From assembly GCA_013368315.1 (NCBI GenBank), contig JAACJM010000001.1:1178001-1242000 (forward strand): a stretch of DNA of 64,000 bases, in the 5' to 3' direction. Below, piece after piece: positions 9,361-21,097 of this stretch (the first letter of the stretch is position 1; every line of letters begins with the position of its first letter). Origin of the DNA: Tetrapyrgos nigripes (lineage: Eukaryota > Basidiomycota > Agaricomycetes > Agaricales > Campanellaceae). The position numbers and the translations under genes are program-made. The notes beneath the pieces were generated by a model. The model did no database searches, was not told where the DNA came from, and saw nothing but the letters and a program-made list of their open reading frames with translations.

Positions 9361-11669
9361 ATGTCTAATCCCGTCTGGCCCAGAGTAGCCCTTGATGCTG
9401 TTGCAGAACGCGACGCTCGCATACCCGAACATCTTCGTCTTCCTCCTTCCTTCTTACAAAGGTATCCTCCTGGTTCAGATGTCACTTCAGCAGCTGCGGA
9501 AAGTGGATTGATGTCGGATAAGGAACTGGAGCTCACTGATCATGACGCTACTTCAGTACGCTTGCCATATTGGTCGTGGATCTTGTTCTCGCTACTGATT
9601 ATTGACATCCCGCAGGTTCTCGCAGTCATTAAAGACAAGAAGGCTACGGCAATGGAAGTGATAACAGCTTTCACGAAACGCGCTGCAATCGGGCACCAAT
9701 TGCTTTGCTGTTTGAGTCAGATATTCTTCGAAGAAGGTATTGCTCGAGCAAGAGAGCTTGATGAGTACTATGAAAGAACTGGGCAATTAGTTGGGCCGCT
9801 CCATGGTGAGTACACTCTGCATGTATGAGGGATTCTCGGTTCTCAGGAATGAAACCCAATAGGACTTCCAATCAGCGTGAAGGTACATGAGGATGCTGAT
9901 TCACAATTTAGTATACCCGCTGACTTTTGGCAGGAACATATGGCCATCAAAGGCAAGAACGCAACAGGTTCGTCTTCCCTAATCTCATTCTTACTATCGA
10001 GCCAACGTATCCTGTCCCAAACCTAGGCGGGTTTTCAGGTGATCTTGGCAAGCTCATCTCAACCGAACATGGGCATTTGAATCAGATTCTATGGGACGCA
10101 GGTTGTGGTGAGTATTTATAATTACCTTTCAGATGTTTCTGATGGTTGGAACAGTATTCTACTGTAAGACGAACCTGCCTCAAAGTATTATGCATATCGA
10201 AACCTTTTCCTTCTGGGGTCATACCCTCAATCCATTCAACACTAAATTGACCCCTGGTGGAAGGTGTGTCATCCAGTTCCTGAAGTTTGAAGGATCATAC
10301 AACCTGACACTATTTATGTCCGTCCATGCTTTCAGCTCAGGAGGTTGTGGGGCATTGGTGGCGTTTGGAGGGTCCCCCATGAGTATTGGCAGTGACATCG
10401 GCGGAAGTTTACGTTCACCGGCTGCATGCTGCGGGATTTACACCCTTAGTGCGTCCAAGGGACCTATCATTCTGCAATAATGCTCATGAAAATACAGAAT
10501 CTACGACACGGCGGGTACCATCTAATCTTCTAGCAGGTGCATCAGCTGTACCTGGAGCTGATACGGTTGTGTCGACTGCAGGTCCTTTAGTGCGCAGGTT
10601 GTCCAAATATTGTTATGTGCACCCCTTACACTGACATCTTAATCCGACCAGTTCGCGAGATATAGAACTCTTCTTCAGGACGGTGTACGGCGCCCAGCCT
10701 TGGATCAAGGATATGAGCCTTACACCGCTCCCATGGGGCTTCTGGACACCTAAATGGACCGGGACGGGAGGCAAAATTCGGCTTGGGGTTTTATGGGATG
10801 ACGGCGTGGTGCTCCCGCAACCTCCTATTCGACGAGCGATGAGAGCCATGGTTGATGCATTGAAGACCACTAATGCCTTCGAGATTGTGGATTACAAGCC
10901 AAACCTACATGCGGACCTCATTAGCACAGCGGTAAGCTAATGGTTTCATATCCAAGGTATTTCCATCCTCACCGATTCGATTTAGTATAAACTCTATCTC
11001 CCTGATGGTGGTGCCAGTGTTCGTGAACGAGCAGCCGGCGAACCATTGTGTCAACTCACTGAGTGGTGTCTCGGCCTTCCAGAGGTCAAGGATCACACGA
11101 TACATGAGCTTTGGGCTGTATGTCTCAGTTTTATTTCTTCGACTTGATACTTGCTGAGTTTTATTCAATAGTTGAATCTGGAGAGGGACCGAATCAAGAA
11201 ACTCTATGGAGATCATTGGAACTCGCAGCAAGTAGATGCTGTCTTGTGTCCCGCTGGTGTAGGTCCCGCTCAGCCTTTGCAGACATCAAAACATTGGGGG
11301 TGAGTGAGCTTGCTGCAGCCTGAAAGTGTAATCTGGAGCTGAGAAACTGTCTAGATATACAATAGTATGGAACCTCGTCGATTACCCCGCTGTGGTATTC
11401 CCCACAGGACTACAAGCAGATCCATCAATAGACCTGAAAGACTCGCCGAGGGAACCCTGGAGCAAATATGATGCCCACAGCATCGCTTGCTGTAAGTCTC
11501 CATGGACGTCCATAGCCATGATCACTCAATGATCCGTCCTTTTACAGATGAACCCGAGGTTTTCAAGAACGCGCCCTTGTCCCTGCAGATCGTGACGAGA
11601 CGCAACACCGATGAGACCACGCTGTCAGTTTTGAAGGAAGTGGAGAAAGTGCTTCCTTTGAGGTCATGA
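9361..11669 (+). CDS. Amidase signature family enzyme (acetamidase/FAAH-like)
   Basis: Hydrolyses a carboxamide; fungal relatives act on acetamide-like or fatty-acid amides. The start MSNPVWPRVALDAVAERDAR is at 9361. Visible marks are VIKDKKATAMEVITAFTKRA, then GPLHGLPISVKEH with the catalytic Lys, KTNLPQSIMHIETFSFWG, the Gly/Ser-rich SSGGCGALVAFGGSPMSIGS leading into DIGGSLRSPAACCGIYTL, which holds the cis-Ser and nucleophile Ser positions, STAGPLVR, and a C-terminal VWNLVDYPAVVFPTG. The length, about 570 residues after splicing, fits the family. Around ten introns break it; one removes the stop that would follow GIYTL and joins it to KSTTRRVPSN. No signal peptide is seen. The substrate cannot be told from sequence. 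Confidence 0.9.
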
Positions 11670-11783
11670 TACTGGATAATTCATTGCTAGATGATTTGAA
11701 CCACAAGACAAATGTACAATCTCATAGTAATACAGAAGAAGTGTTACAAACTAAGGAAGGCACGCACAGAAATTCAGAACAGG

Positions 11784-12740
11784 TCATGCAACGTTAATCC
11801 CGAGAGCTTGAAGGCCGGCCTTCCAATCAAACTCAAAGTGGGCAGTCTCAGCCTTTTCATACCGTCGAACAACACCTTCAGCATCAACCCAACATGCTCC
11901 TTACGAAGTTATGAGTGGAAAAGGACAATTAAAAAACCAAAAAAACGTACCATGCGTAGCCCATCTGTCGCTACCAGACGCAGTCGTCCTATTAACTATC
12001 CCTTGTGAACGAAGACGAGACAGCTCGGTCAGACCGCCTTTCCGAAGAGCGACGTAAAGCTCGGAAGTGACCCTACGCCATAGGCCTCGGCAGCGGAGCG
12101 GTCGGGATCAGGAACGAGCACAAATTTCGGGGCCACCGCCGTCTTCCATGTCTCTTCAAGACTTTTCTCGTCACCTTCGTACGATTTCTTGTAGTTCTCG
12201 AAGGCACTAGCAAGTATGTTGTCCAGCCATTGTTGCGCTTCTGCTTTCGTACTCGCGTGTGGTAATATGCAAATTTCGAAATCTTTGATGGTGGTGGGAG
12301 AGGATGAGAGGAGGATCCTCACAAGGTTGTGAATGTCACGTTCCACCATGGGACACCCACTTATCCGAATTTTTTTATAGCCGGGAGGGGGGGGGAGGGG
12401 GGGGGGGAGAGATGGGTGGGGAGGAGGAAGGGTATGAAAAGGGCAAGGAAAATAAAACAAAAAGATTAATACAATTGCAAATCAGAATCTGAATATTCAT
12501 GGCAAGATTGACGGCGCATACCAATGTCTAGTAAAGTAGAGCAGCACTGGGCGTGCAGGCTAGCAAATACTTGGTAAATGCATGCATATCGTGTGGAGTA
12601 GCAGAACGACTCACCTGCAACGGAAATTCTAGCTTTCCGTATGGCAAATTTGGAGCCTTATCGCCAACTTTCGGAGGCTCTGATACATCGGAAGAAGACC
12701 AGGACGGTAACAGCGACAAGATATCTGTGATTATGAACAT
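11784..12740 (-). CDS. AhpC/TSA-type thioredoxin-fold protein with an apparent frameshift
   Basis: Peroxiredoxin-like protein of the AhpC-TSA_2 kind. The start MFIITDILSLLPSWSSSDVS is at 12740. Then come PPKVGDKAPNLPYGKLEFPL, a 38-base exon ending VLLYFTRH, and, after a long intron, GCPMVERDIHNLVRIL; the Cys made at the splice (TG|T) and the Cys of GCP form a CGC-P pair. The frame runs to SLPSFTSLFGKAV and a stop at 12029. In the shifted frame it carries on as LTELSRLRSQGIVNRTTASG, then GSDRWATHG, a short intron, and ACWVDAEGVVRRYEKAETAH to a stop at 11784. The family's C-terminal half (GI.NR.TESG..W...G.F.VD..G.VR) is exactly what the second frame encodes, so the gene continues past the first stop. 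One base appears to be missing between about 12,045 and 12,085. Confidence 0.7.
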
Positions 12741-12875
12741 GTTACTATGTTGAAAGTTTGGAGAAGACGTCGAAGCGTCGGGTTCTTATATGTCCGGAGA
12801 GGCCCCTACTTATATTAGAAGTACATACGTCATATTGCCATATTTAAACATTCTATCGACTCAAACGTTTTAGAT

Positions 12876-14317
12876 CTAACCGTCTGTACGACGATTGAGC
12901 AAATTCAGAATACGTTCTGCTTCCCTCTGCCCGCTCAGTATCGCCCCGGGTACGCTTCCTCGACTACAAAGCATCAATTGGATGATCAGCCACACAAAAT
13001 GAGTAGAGAACTCAACTGGTTCATTTCAGTCGCTTCTCCTGCAAATCCCAGCAGCCCATTCCACACTGGACGAGCAGCCTCCGCAAAATCTAACGGTGTC
13101 CGATCCTGACCAACCATAGTAGGACTACTCGTCGCACCATAAGCTAATGGATCTGTCTTCCAATTCGATCCGAAGATTTTCTTGGGCTTTGGAACAGTTT
13201 GACCTGGCGCAATAGCCTTTGCAAGCATGGCGTGAACGTCTTCACCAGACAGGTTCAAGGCTGAATGAGGGAGGAGGACGTGAAGAGTAGCTGGGTCGGT
13301 GGACAATGGGATCGCAAGGATAACAGCATTTTCTGTCAGTAGATTGAATGGTCCTGCATCGGGATCCCACCACAAGGAATCATATGAGAGGCATAACTTC
13401 TCCAAAGCTCCCACAGATGTTCTAGAAATTGCCTTCTGCCTCCGTGTCGGGAGAGACGGTTCGAAAAAGTCTCCCGGCAACGTCTTCAAAGCACCCAGAG
13501 GAATGGTGCTTAGAGCCGTTTGTGCGTGATACGTCGATCCATTCTGAGAAAGAACATGAACGCCATCGTCTCTCTGTGAAATCTTCTCTACGGGAGCACT
13601 GAGAGTGAAGGTCCCCTTCCCTGTTTGCTCTGCAGCGGTCTTGAGAGCCTCAGCAAATTTACCGTAACCTCCGACAACTACACCATCTGAACCGGCAAAC
13701 GCAATACCTGATGCCCAACCTGCATAATAAGCCGAAGTTGCTTCCAACGAAATACCCCAGCCGATTTCCAGTGATCTGGCCAGGGAGGTCGCCATTGCGC
13801 GATCTTCCTCGAGAAGGCCTTCGTAGAGCGGTGAAGAGGGAGCAAGCAAGACATCAGCTACACTCGTTTCTTTGGGCAGCGCATCCGAATCAGAGGCGAT
13901 AGAGCTCAAACGTGCCATTGCAGCAGATAAATTGGACGATAATCTGCCAGCCACAGCTTTATCCAGCGGTCCATCTGCAGTCAACAACGTTCCACGCGCG
14001 TTGGGGAGCAATTTCGTGTTCTGATCGATATACACATTAGTACTGAAGGTAATGAAGATCGCAGACCTGGCAGTACTCACTAAGCCAAGAGCGCTGCTAT
14101 ACTGTCGTACCGGGTTCCCTTCGACGTATCCATGAATCGCCATACAGCCTAATTCCACTGGAAAACCTAGAGAATCGTCTGACCATGCTCTTCCCCCAAT
14201 CCTGTTTCTAGCCTCGATTACATGAACGCTCTTGCCGGCCCTTGTAAGGTTGTACGCAGCTATCAAGCCTGCTATTCCAGCGCCTACCACAATGACGTCT
14301 GTTGACGTCGTGGACAT
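12876..14317 (-). CDS. Flavin-containing amine oxidase (FAD-dependent)
   Basis: FAD-binding oxidoreductase of the monoamine/polyamine oxidase superfamily, oxidising a C-N bond with release of hydrogen peroxide. The start MSTTSTDVIVVGAGIAGLIA is at 14317, giving the dinucleotide-binding GxGxxG within the first 20 residues. Next come VIEARNRIGGRAWSD and FPVELGCMAIHGY. The C-terminal FAD block is GLLGFAGEATEMNHRGSVPG, formed by splicing across an intron near 13,016 to exon 2, which ends LLNRRTDG at 12876. Another intron (14,021-14,080, gtgagt..gatcag) is 60 bases long and has no stop, so retaining it would add 20 residues in frame. No targeting signal is obvious. The substrate is unknown. Length about 440 residues. 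Confidence 0.88.
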
Positions 14318-14649
14318 TGCAAATGGCCTCTGAAATGCAGTTCTGGAGAATGATTCAAAGAACTGATCAAGATTTATTACTAAGTGAGTTCAAGCACCTG
14401 GATGCGAACGCTTTGATAAGGTGTTGCATGGCAATCAGTGTTGAGGGAAAGTCATGAACAACCAGTGATGAGCATTTTCTGATTTAAATTAGGTATGTGT
14501 GTATGTACGTATGTGAGTACTTTGTGATGGAACTTGTTGCATGAAAAAATCCAGTTTGACGAGGTATGTATGATGAAGTATGCGATGTACATATATGCGA
14601 TGCAAAACATGATGCATGAAGACGTGAGAGTTCATAAATCTTAGTATAC
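14318..14649. other. Gene-free stretch
   Basis: Upstream region of the amine oxidase gene and downstream region of the disordered-protein gene on the same strand do not overlap here: both genes point left, so this holds the amine oxidase promoter and the other gene's 3' flank. A short imperfect GTAT/GTGT run lies near 14,493-14,520. I see no coding exon. Confidence 0.5.
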
Positions 14650-16536
14650 CTATTGTCCATAGCCATAACGGCGTGGAAGAACACGGGATGGAGCACCATG
14701 GCCAGCGGTAGTCGTAGAGGGGTTGGTTGGCTTACGCCTTGCGATTCCGGAAGGCGCTGGTAATCTAGAGGTACTCGGTCCACTACTCATAGCAGAGACA
14801 GGTCGAGGGACAGCAGATAGATTTGCTTTCCCTGCTGCAGGCGCCGGCCTGGCTGGCTTGATATTGGCCTTCGTAGCCGGTGCAGATTCCTGTCGTTGAG
14901 ATTGTATGGGAATCCTTCGGGGCCCAGTCGCGTTTGTAGCCCTGGGTGCTAAGGATTTGGCCACTGCAGCTGGTGCTTCAGAGATAGGGATACGCATGGG
15001 CCCACCATGACAACGAACGGCTTTGAAAACTGGCGACAAGGGTGACTGCTCCCCTGATGTGATGCGTGGAGGCCTGACAGAGCTTTCGCTATCGGAAGAA
15101 GCAGGCGACTTTTCGAGGTTATTGCCGACAGTCGCAGATGCTGATTGGGTGCTTGCTTTACCGGAGATTGCTGAGGAAGCGGGCCTTTCAAGACGCTTGG
15201 TGCGTTTGACAATACGAAGAGCCGGGACCGTGGTCGCCGCGGCACGGTGAACAGCAGGCGTGGCCAACGATTGGGTAGCGGCAACGGTAACCAAGTTCGC
15301 TTCGGTTTGGTCCTCAAGCACAAGCGGAGCGGGTGCTATCAAGTCTAGAATGTCAATAGAGAAAGTGACCAAAATTATGTGACACACGTACACGCTTGGT
15401 CGTCCTTCATCTCAGATAAAGGGGAGCTAGGTGAACCTTTGGGTTTGAGGACGAGTTCCAACTTCTCTTGCGTGGGTGTGACTGATAATGATAGATGAGA
15501 TTTCGGATTCGGAATAAATATGAACAAGTAGTAGCGTACCGTCTTTGTCTTCGACTTCATCATCGAGATCAGCAGACGGAGAAGTAGGTCCTGAGCGCGG
15601 ATGGTTATTAGAGATATTTTCGTGAAAGAATTAGGGACACACACCTGACGTCACTAGGGATTTGAATGTTTGGCTAGGCTCGGAGACGTCGTCGTCGACA
15701 ATACCAAATGACATGTTGAAGCTCTTCTCGTCCAAGAACGACATTCTGTCGTTCAACAAGTCGAAGCTTGTTTCGGAGGCCGACAGATTGAATGATGCAT
15801 CGAGATCAAGTGACTCTCTCGCTCGCTCATGTCCTGCTGGGGAAGTCGCTGGCCTTGTAAAAGGTGGAGCCAAAAAGGACGAATCCGAGACGCGAGGCTG
15901 AGTAATTGTGGAAGCTGCCAGGTCAAAAGGCGGAGCAGTCTCTTGAATGAGAGAAGACGCGAAACCTGATGATTGTATTCTGATCTCCGGCGGATGACAT
16001 GTACTGCCAGCATTGGATGAAGCTGTGTGGGAGCGAGCGAAGGAGGTACCCGCTAGGTTGACCGCATCAATGAGAAAAGAGAGGGACGATGAAGATGAGG
16101 GCTTGTCGGTATCAACACTGGTGGTAGCTGACTTGAGAGCCAGCTCTCGCTTGACAACCTTTTTGCGGGGCAGAGGGCTGAGGTCACGCTCCAATGGGAG
16201 TTCTGCCAATGGGGTACGAGGGGTGCGACTCTGAGGCTTTAACTCGGGTCGACGTTTGGGAGTTTGCATGTCTGTGCCAGACTCTGAGTTTTCTTCGTCG
16301 GATGACGCGTCATGGATGGTAACATCCCCGACGTCGACGAGGCGCCTAGTGAGTGGAGCTGGCATGGCGTGATCGCGTTTGTAGGTACGGTTGAAAAACG
16401 TGGACATGGTGAGCTCGTCGCGGACTGGGATGTTGTTTTCTTTTTCTGAATCATATTCAGGGTCTGAATCTGAGGCTGGAGGGTCTGAGAGAAGAGGGTC
16501 GAACTGGGCGAGGACGCTGGGACGGGGACGGCTCAT
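14650..16536 (-). CDS. Large intrinsically disordered Ser/Pro/Ala-rich protein
   Basis: Not recognised. The start MSRPRPSVLAQFDPLLSDPP is at 16536, and about five exons reach the stop at 14650 (..RRYGYGQ). The chain is dominated by Ser, Pro, Thr and Ala with many SP/TP sites (TPKRRPELKPQSRTPRTPLAEL), patches of acidic residues (SDSDPEYDSEKENNIP) and a C-terminal basic, Pro-rich half with repeated RIPI and ARPAPAA-type pieces. KENNIP and the SP/TP sites suggest cell-cycle regulated phosphorylation, but that is inference. There is no transmembrane segment or known domain. The gene is divergent from the Sld2 gene, with 49 bases between start codons, so they may share a promoter. A functional link to replication would be speculation. 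Confidence 0.68.
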
Positions 16537-16585
16537 GGTAGTGCGAGTGACTGTTTTGTTTGTTTGGTGTAAACAACGCGTCTTG

Positions 16586-18081
16586 ATGTCAACAGACGTT
16601 GCCGCCCTCAAGGCTGAAATCAAGTCTTGGGAGCGTTCCTTCAAGCAGAGCCATGGCAGGCACCCTTCAGTTCAGGACATAAGGGACAATCCTGACATTG
16701 GTGAGCAACCACCTTTCCCCTCACATTCTTTTATTCATCCAACCCAGCTGCCAAATACAAACTCTACAAAAAGTCCTCCAAGACCCAGCCTCAGCCTTCC
16801 TCGTCTTCCATTCCTCTTTCTCGTCCAGTAGAAAGTATTGCACCCTTGTCCACTTTCAACCCGTTTTCTCCGCGGAAGGACAAGGGGAAACAGACGCAGT
16901 TGTCTCCAACCAAGAAACCCTTTGCGAACCCATTCGCGACTCCCTCCAAAGTCAAACCTGTGCCTCGCATACAGAACTCGCCTTCTCCACCTCCGTCTCC
17001 CACTCCCGAGCCAAAGCACGCGTCTGCTCTCATTCGTTCTCCGCCAACTGCCGTCTCTCGCGCGCGCAAACGGCTCCGAGGAGAACCCGTGTCACCTTCT
17101 CCAAATAAAGAGAAACGTCGTAGAATCGAATCTCAGACAGCTCTTACTTTTGGCAGGCGAAACACCGAGGCCTTAGACAGCGACGAAGAGGATGGCAACG
17201 AGGACCACGCCAACTCATCTTTTGTGGACGACTCTCCGGTCAAACCTTCCACTGCTGCTAAATCCTTCCACATATTGTTTGAAGAGGCTAGCGGTTCGAA
17301 AGCTCTCTTCAGTCGATCAAAGTCTTCGGGTCTGTTCGCTTCTCTTTCGAGCACGTCAGCCGAGGTTGAGGACGATCTGGATTGGGTGTTGGGCGACAAG
17401 AGTAAAGCGAAGAGACGCCAAGATGGCGTCTCATCGGAAGCTCAATCTGAATCGTCATCAGGACAGCGCTCATCTATGAAGCGGAGCCTATCTGATTCGG
17501 ATACGGAAATGAGCAACGAGCAGGAAAGCAACGAGGCCACGGCATCTGATCTGGTTCTAGTACCACCATCACCTCCAACTGAGCCTTCTTCCCACCGCCC
17601 ACCTAACGATGCCAGGAAAAGGAATAATGTCCGCAAGAAGGCGAAACTTGGGGACGATTCTGACACAGACATGACAAGTGGTGACGAAATAAAGGTGGTT
17701 GTGAAACCACAGCTGCGTGTAAACCATGCAGAGGACAGTGCCCTTGGTTTAGATTCGGAGCCAATCCTGCGCTATTTACGGCCACTCGACTCTACGACAA
17801 CTGACATACAAAGTGATGACAATCAAGGTGCACTCGATGTCCAGCTACCAGACAAACTACGAGACATCCTTGCGCTGTCTTCTGCCGAGCCCAAAACCTA
17901 TCATCCTCCAGAGGATCAGGTTGTCGAGGAATTAATCTATGGGCGGAAGACGGCTCATTATGATCCCTCACGGGGAGGTGAAATCTGGGGAGTAGGTGAT
18001 TCCGAGCATGGTCGGAATGATGCAGAGGACGAGGATGATTGGGAAGGGGAACCAGTCCCATGGGAGATTGGAGAGTTATGA
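16586..18081 (+). CDS. SLD2: DNA replication initiator Sld2/Drc1
   Basis: Sld2 is phosphorylated by CDK and bridges Dpb11 and the helicase loading machinery to start DNA replication. The N-terminus MSTDVAALKAEIKSWERSFK, then HGRHPSVQDIRDNPDI, joined across one intron (ends about 16,747) to AAKYKLYKKSSK, is the conserved Sld2 domain. The next block, NPFSPRKDKGKQ and LSPTKKPFANPFATPSK, is also typical. The rest is disordered, with many SP/TP CDK sites, acidic runs and basic patches (KRRRIESQ). The C-terminal part is rich in acidic residues and ends PVPWEIGEL. Length about 480 residues. The gene has a single early intron, unlike its neighbours. The start at 16586 is chosen because the conserved domain begins there; an in-frame upstream extension lies in the divergent promoter. 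Confidence 0.9.
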
Positions 18082-18467
18082 TGACGGCTATCCACCATCC
18101 ACAAACCGACCGATCCTCGCGTGTTGCACTCATGCCCATCGCCTTGCGCATTGTATACAGCAAGCTAAGTCAACACGTGTACCCGTGATTTGCTGTCTCT
18201 CCTGATTGTGTTGTATTTTCAATCTTGTACTTGTCATGCTCTCGCTTATCCCTTAATAAAAGGCTGTTTACTCTGAAGGAAGGAAAGAGTACTTCCTTCC
18301 TCTGAAAGCAAATCTTCTCTGGGTTCAAAGCTCGCCTTTCGAACGTGTTGCGATCGAGACTGCCAGTATTTACAGTCACTAGCACTTCACCAGGTGCACT
18401 TTCATCTGAGGTGCATGGTATGCATGCAGATTCTAACTTAAGTAGCTCACATTTCTTCCTCAGAAAC
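18082..18467. other. Gene-free stretch between SLD2 and the F-box-like gene
   Basis: Contains the SLD2 3' flank and the promoter/leader of the next gene. A frame is open leftward from 18,345 into the F-box-like gene, but it lacks features and I treat it as leader. A CT-rich stretch and ATTTCTTCCTCAG-like bases precede the chosen start. No repeat or RNA gene was seen. Confidence 0.4.
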
Positions 18468-20817
18468 ATGCCCTCCAGTATTCGACTATCCAACCCACTT
18501 CGCCGTCGTCCGAGTTTGGCCGAGAGTATACGCAGCGTCGCCAGCAATTTAAGTATCGGCTCATCCTTAGGCAAAAAGAAAGGCATCAGTCGATCTTCAT
18601 CCTATCACTCCTACACAGTATACACCCAAACTATGTTTCCTCTCATCCTTCGAGATCCCGAGGTTTTCAAAAAGCTGTTGGAAACTATCGTCGAGCTTCC
18701 TGGCGGAAAACGTTCACTTTCGAGGCTGGCACGTACTTGCCGTGCGTTTTCGGAACCTACGTTGGATGTTTTGTGGAGAGATTTGGACTCGCTCATTCCA
18801 ATCATTGGTCTTTTCCCATCGAACTTGTTGAAGAAGGCAAGGAAACCGGGGCTCGGTTTGGTGAGTTGCAGACGTTGTATCTTCCTCGAGTTTTCGCTGA
18901 ACGGTTTTTTCAAAGGCCAAAACGCCATCCGAAGGAGATTGGGACAGGATTGTTCACTATGGTGGCCGCGTCAGAAAATTCAAATACGATGAGACCGCCA
19001 CCAACTTTTCCTCTTCCATCTTCCTTATCTTTGCAAACGGTCGTCCTGTGGAGTACATTCTGCCCAATCTGCAGCAATTGGCGTGGAAAGCGGAGACTTC
19101 AGCTGGGCTGGACCACTGTCCTCTCTTTTTGAATGCCGAGCTGCAGAATTTGTCGATAGAAGTGGTTGGAGGTAGCCGTTCTCAGAAGCTCAATACCATC
19201 CTGGCAGACGCGACCAGCCGTATGAGCCTTCGTGCACTGTCGCTGATTGTGCATACCACACTGCCAGACTCATTCGTCGACCTCATGTCTACCCAGACTG
19301 AATTACGCAAACTGCAGCTGGTCGCTCCTGGTGCACTATCTCCCAGCGTGGGACGATTAGCCGCAACACTGCCCGAGCTCAGAAGTCTCCAACTTGACCT
19401 TTCCGCTAGGACATTGGTGGCGGTTGAAGGCTTTTTTGATGACCTACCTCATTCGGGGCAATCAACACCTAGTTCTGAGGGGCACACGGATAGCGGTGTA
19501 TTCTCTGGAGAGGAGTCGGAGGAACGAAAATCCGTTTTGAAAGGGAACGGCGAGCGGAAAATGGCCCACGCTTTCGCAGCCATGCGTCATTTGCACTTGA
19601 CAGGCGATACATCACATATCGCTGTGTTCCTAAAACATTTCTTTGGAGCCTTGGTGCAGCTCGACATAGTGATTGACGACCCGCCGCAACCGTCCGATTG
19701 GAGAGAACTGTCCGAAATCGTCTCTGAGCATTTCGGTCATTCACTTCAGAGCCTCAGCATCTCAGCGTCCGGTCCAGCTCGTTTCAGCGACCTTGTGAGG
19801 TCAACCTCACGAGCAGAGCCACCGGCTGGGAGACTTTCTCTCGAATATCTTGGGAATCTTCCTGCTCTCGATCGTCTCGACATTGACCTTCCCGAGTCAA
19901 TCCATTTCATTGATGCCGACATCGTGTCCTTGGCCTCGTCGTGTCCCAACTTGGAGGAGGCGAAGCTGTGCCCATTGGCTCGCTTCCCACTTCAGACGGG
20001 TCCTCCTAAACTCACACTCGAAGGATTGGCACCTTTGCTGGCTGCCTGTCCCAGATTGCACACTGTCTCAGTAGTGGTTAACGCGAAGCGAGGGGGTCCC
20101 CGAATCCTGTCTGAAAGATCTGTTTCCTCAGACTCTCTTCGCCGTCTTCACGTCGGGCATTCCTGGATCAACGATTTCATCCACGTCGGTATTCTTCTCA
20201 GTCATTTGATGCCTCGACTTGAATCCTTGAAATGGTTCCATGAAAGAAATCGTCCAGGTTTCATCGAGACCAACTCAAGAGGCTGGGAAAAGGTGCAGGA
20301 TGTCCTTCCACCTCTACAGGCAGTGCGCTTGATGGAGAGAGAAAGGGTGCAGCCTGTCACTATAATCAAGCATATAGCACCACCAGTCGTTCCTAAGGTA
20401 GAAATTGGCATCCAAGCCTCTGCGCAGACGTTGAATCAAGGTGTCCTTGCCATACCAAGTGTGACCGAACAATCCATTCAAGCTCGTCCAGAGCTACTCT
20501 CCGTCTCTGTCGACGCCACACCCTATACGTCTGATGCATCTGTGGATGCACATCCGGATGCCGTCTCGATCCCAACCAAAACGCTCAGGCAAAATAATAA
20601 GACTTATTCCCAATTCCAGAGCTTCACACTTCCTTTGTTTGGCATTCTTTCTCTTGCATATAATATCTTTATTGGATATCCGATTGCTATACCGTTTCGA
20701 ATAATGAATGCGATCCTTTCTCGGCTTCCGCTGGTAGGACACGGAGGATCTCCTCCACCATCGCCTCCATCCAAGGATGCCGATATCCCTATAGAGTCTC
20801 TGCAAGTCCGTGTATAA
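18468..20817 (+). CDS. F-box-like / leucine-rich repeat protein with C-terminal hydrophobic segment
   Basis: Probable F-box-like protein of the large basidiomycete family that pairs a short F-box with irregular leucine-rich repeats. The start MPSSIRLSNPLRRRPSLAES is at 18468. The F-box-like region is DPEVFKKLLETIVELPGGKR and SLSRLARTCRAFSEPTLDVL, ending WRDLDSLIPII. One intron (gtgagt to ttcaaag, about 18,860-18,915) joins PGLGL to AKTPSEGDWDRIVHYGG. The middle has repeated leucine patterns such as LQNLSIEVVGGSRSQ, LRKLQLVAPGALSP and LRSLQLDLSARTLVAVEGF. The C-terminus carries a hydrophobic stretch (FGILSLAYNIFIGYPIAIPF) that could span a membrane, which is unusual for the family. The target substrate is unknown. 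Confidence 0.78.
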
Positions 20818-21097
20818 TTTATTGCTCTATTCGATACCTCTCTACTTACATTTTGTACTTGTTTTGTACTATACGCTGGCGTATACATAGGACATGAATT
20901 CGATAATTGATACAGTCTCTAGGGAAAACGACAGAGAGGATGTAGAGCCTCCACATATCTATGACATGAAAATACCAGCTGAACGTCTCTGGGAGAAGGA
21001 AGTTGCAGTGAGGCTTTGGATTAGGCAACGTGACCATTCCATAACAGGCGAGAGGGCGACGCGTCATTTAGCGCAACTCGTTTCCTCTCCTTACACC

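Noticed and set aside
11712..12008. 98-codon plus-strand frame
   Set aside because: Opposite the C-terminal half of the AhpC/TSA gene, whose minus-strand frame has clear family motifs.
14949..15323. Second minus-strand frame inside the disordered protein gene
   Set aside because: Overlaps the longer frame that joins the other exons; composition is a frame-shadow.
16735..17069. Gly/Arg-rich minus-strand frames opposite SLD2
   Set aside because: Shadow of Pro/Ser/Lys codons in SLD2, a well supported gene.
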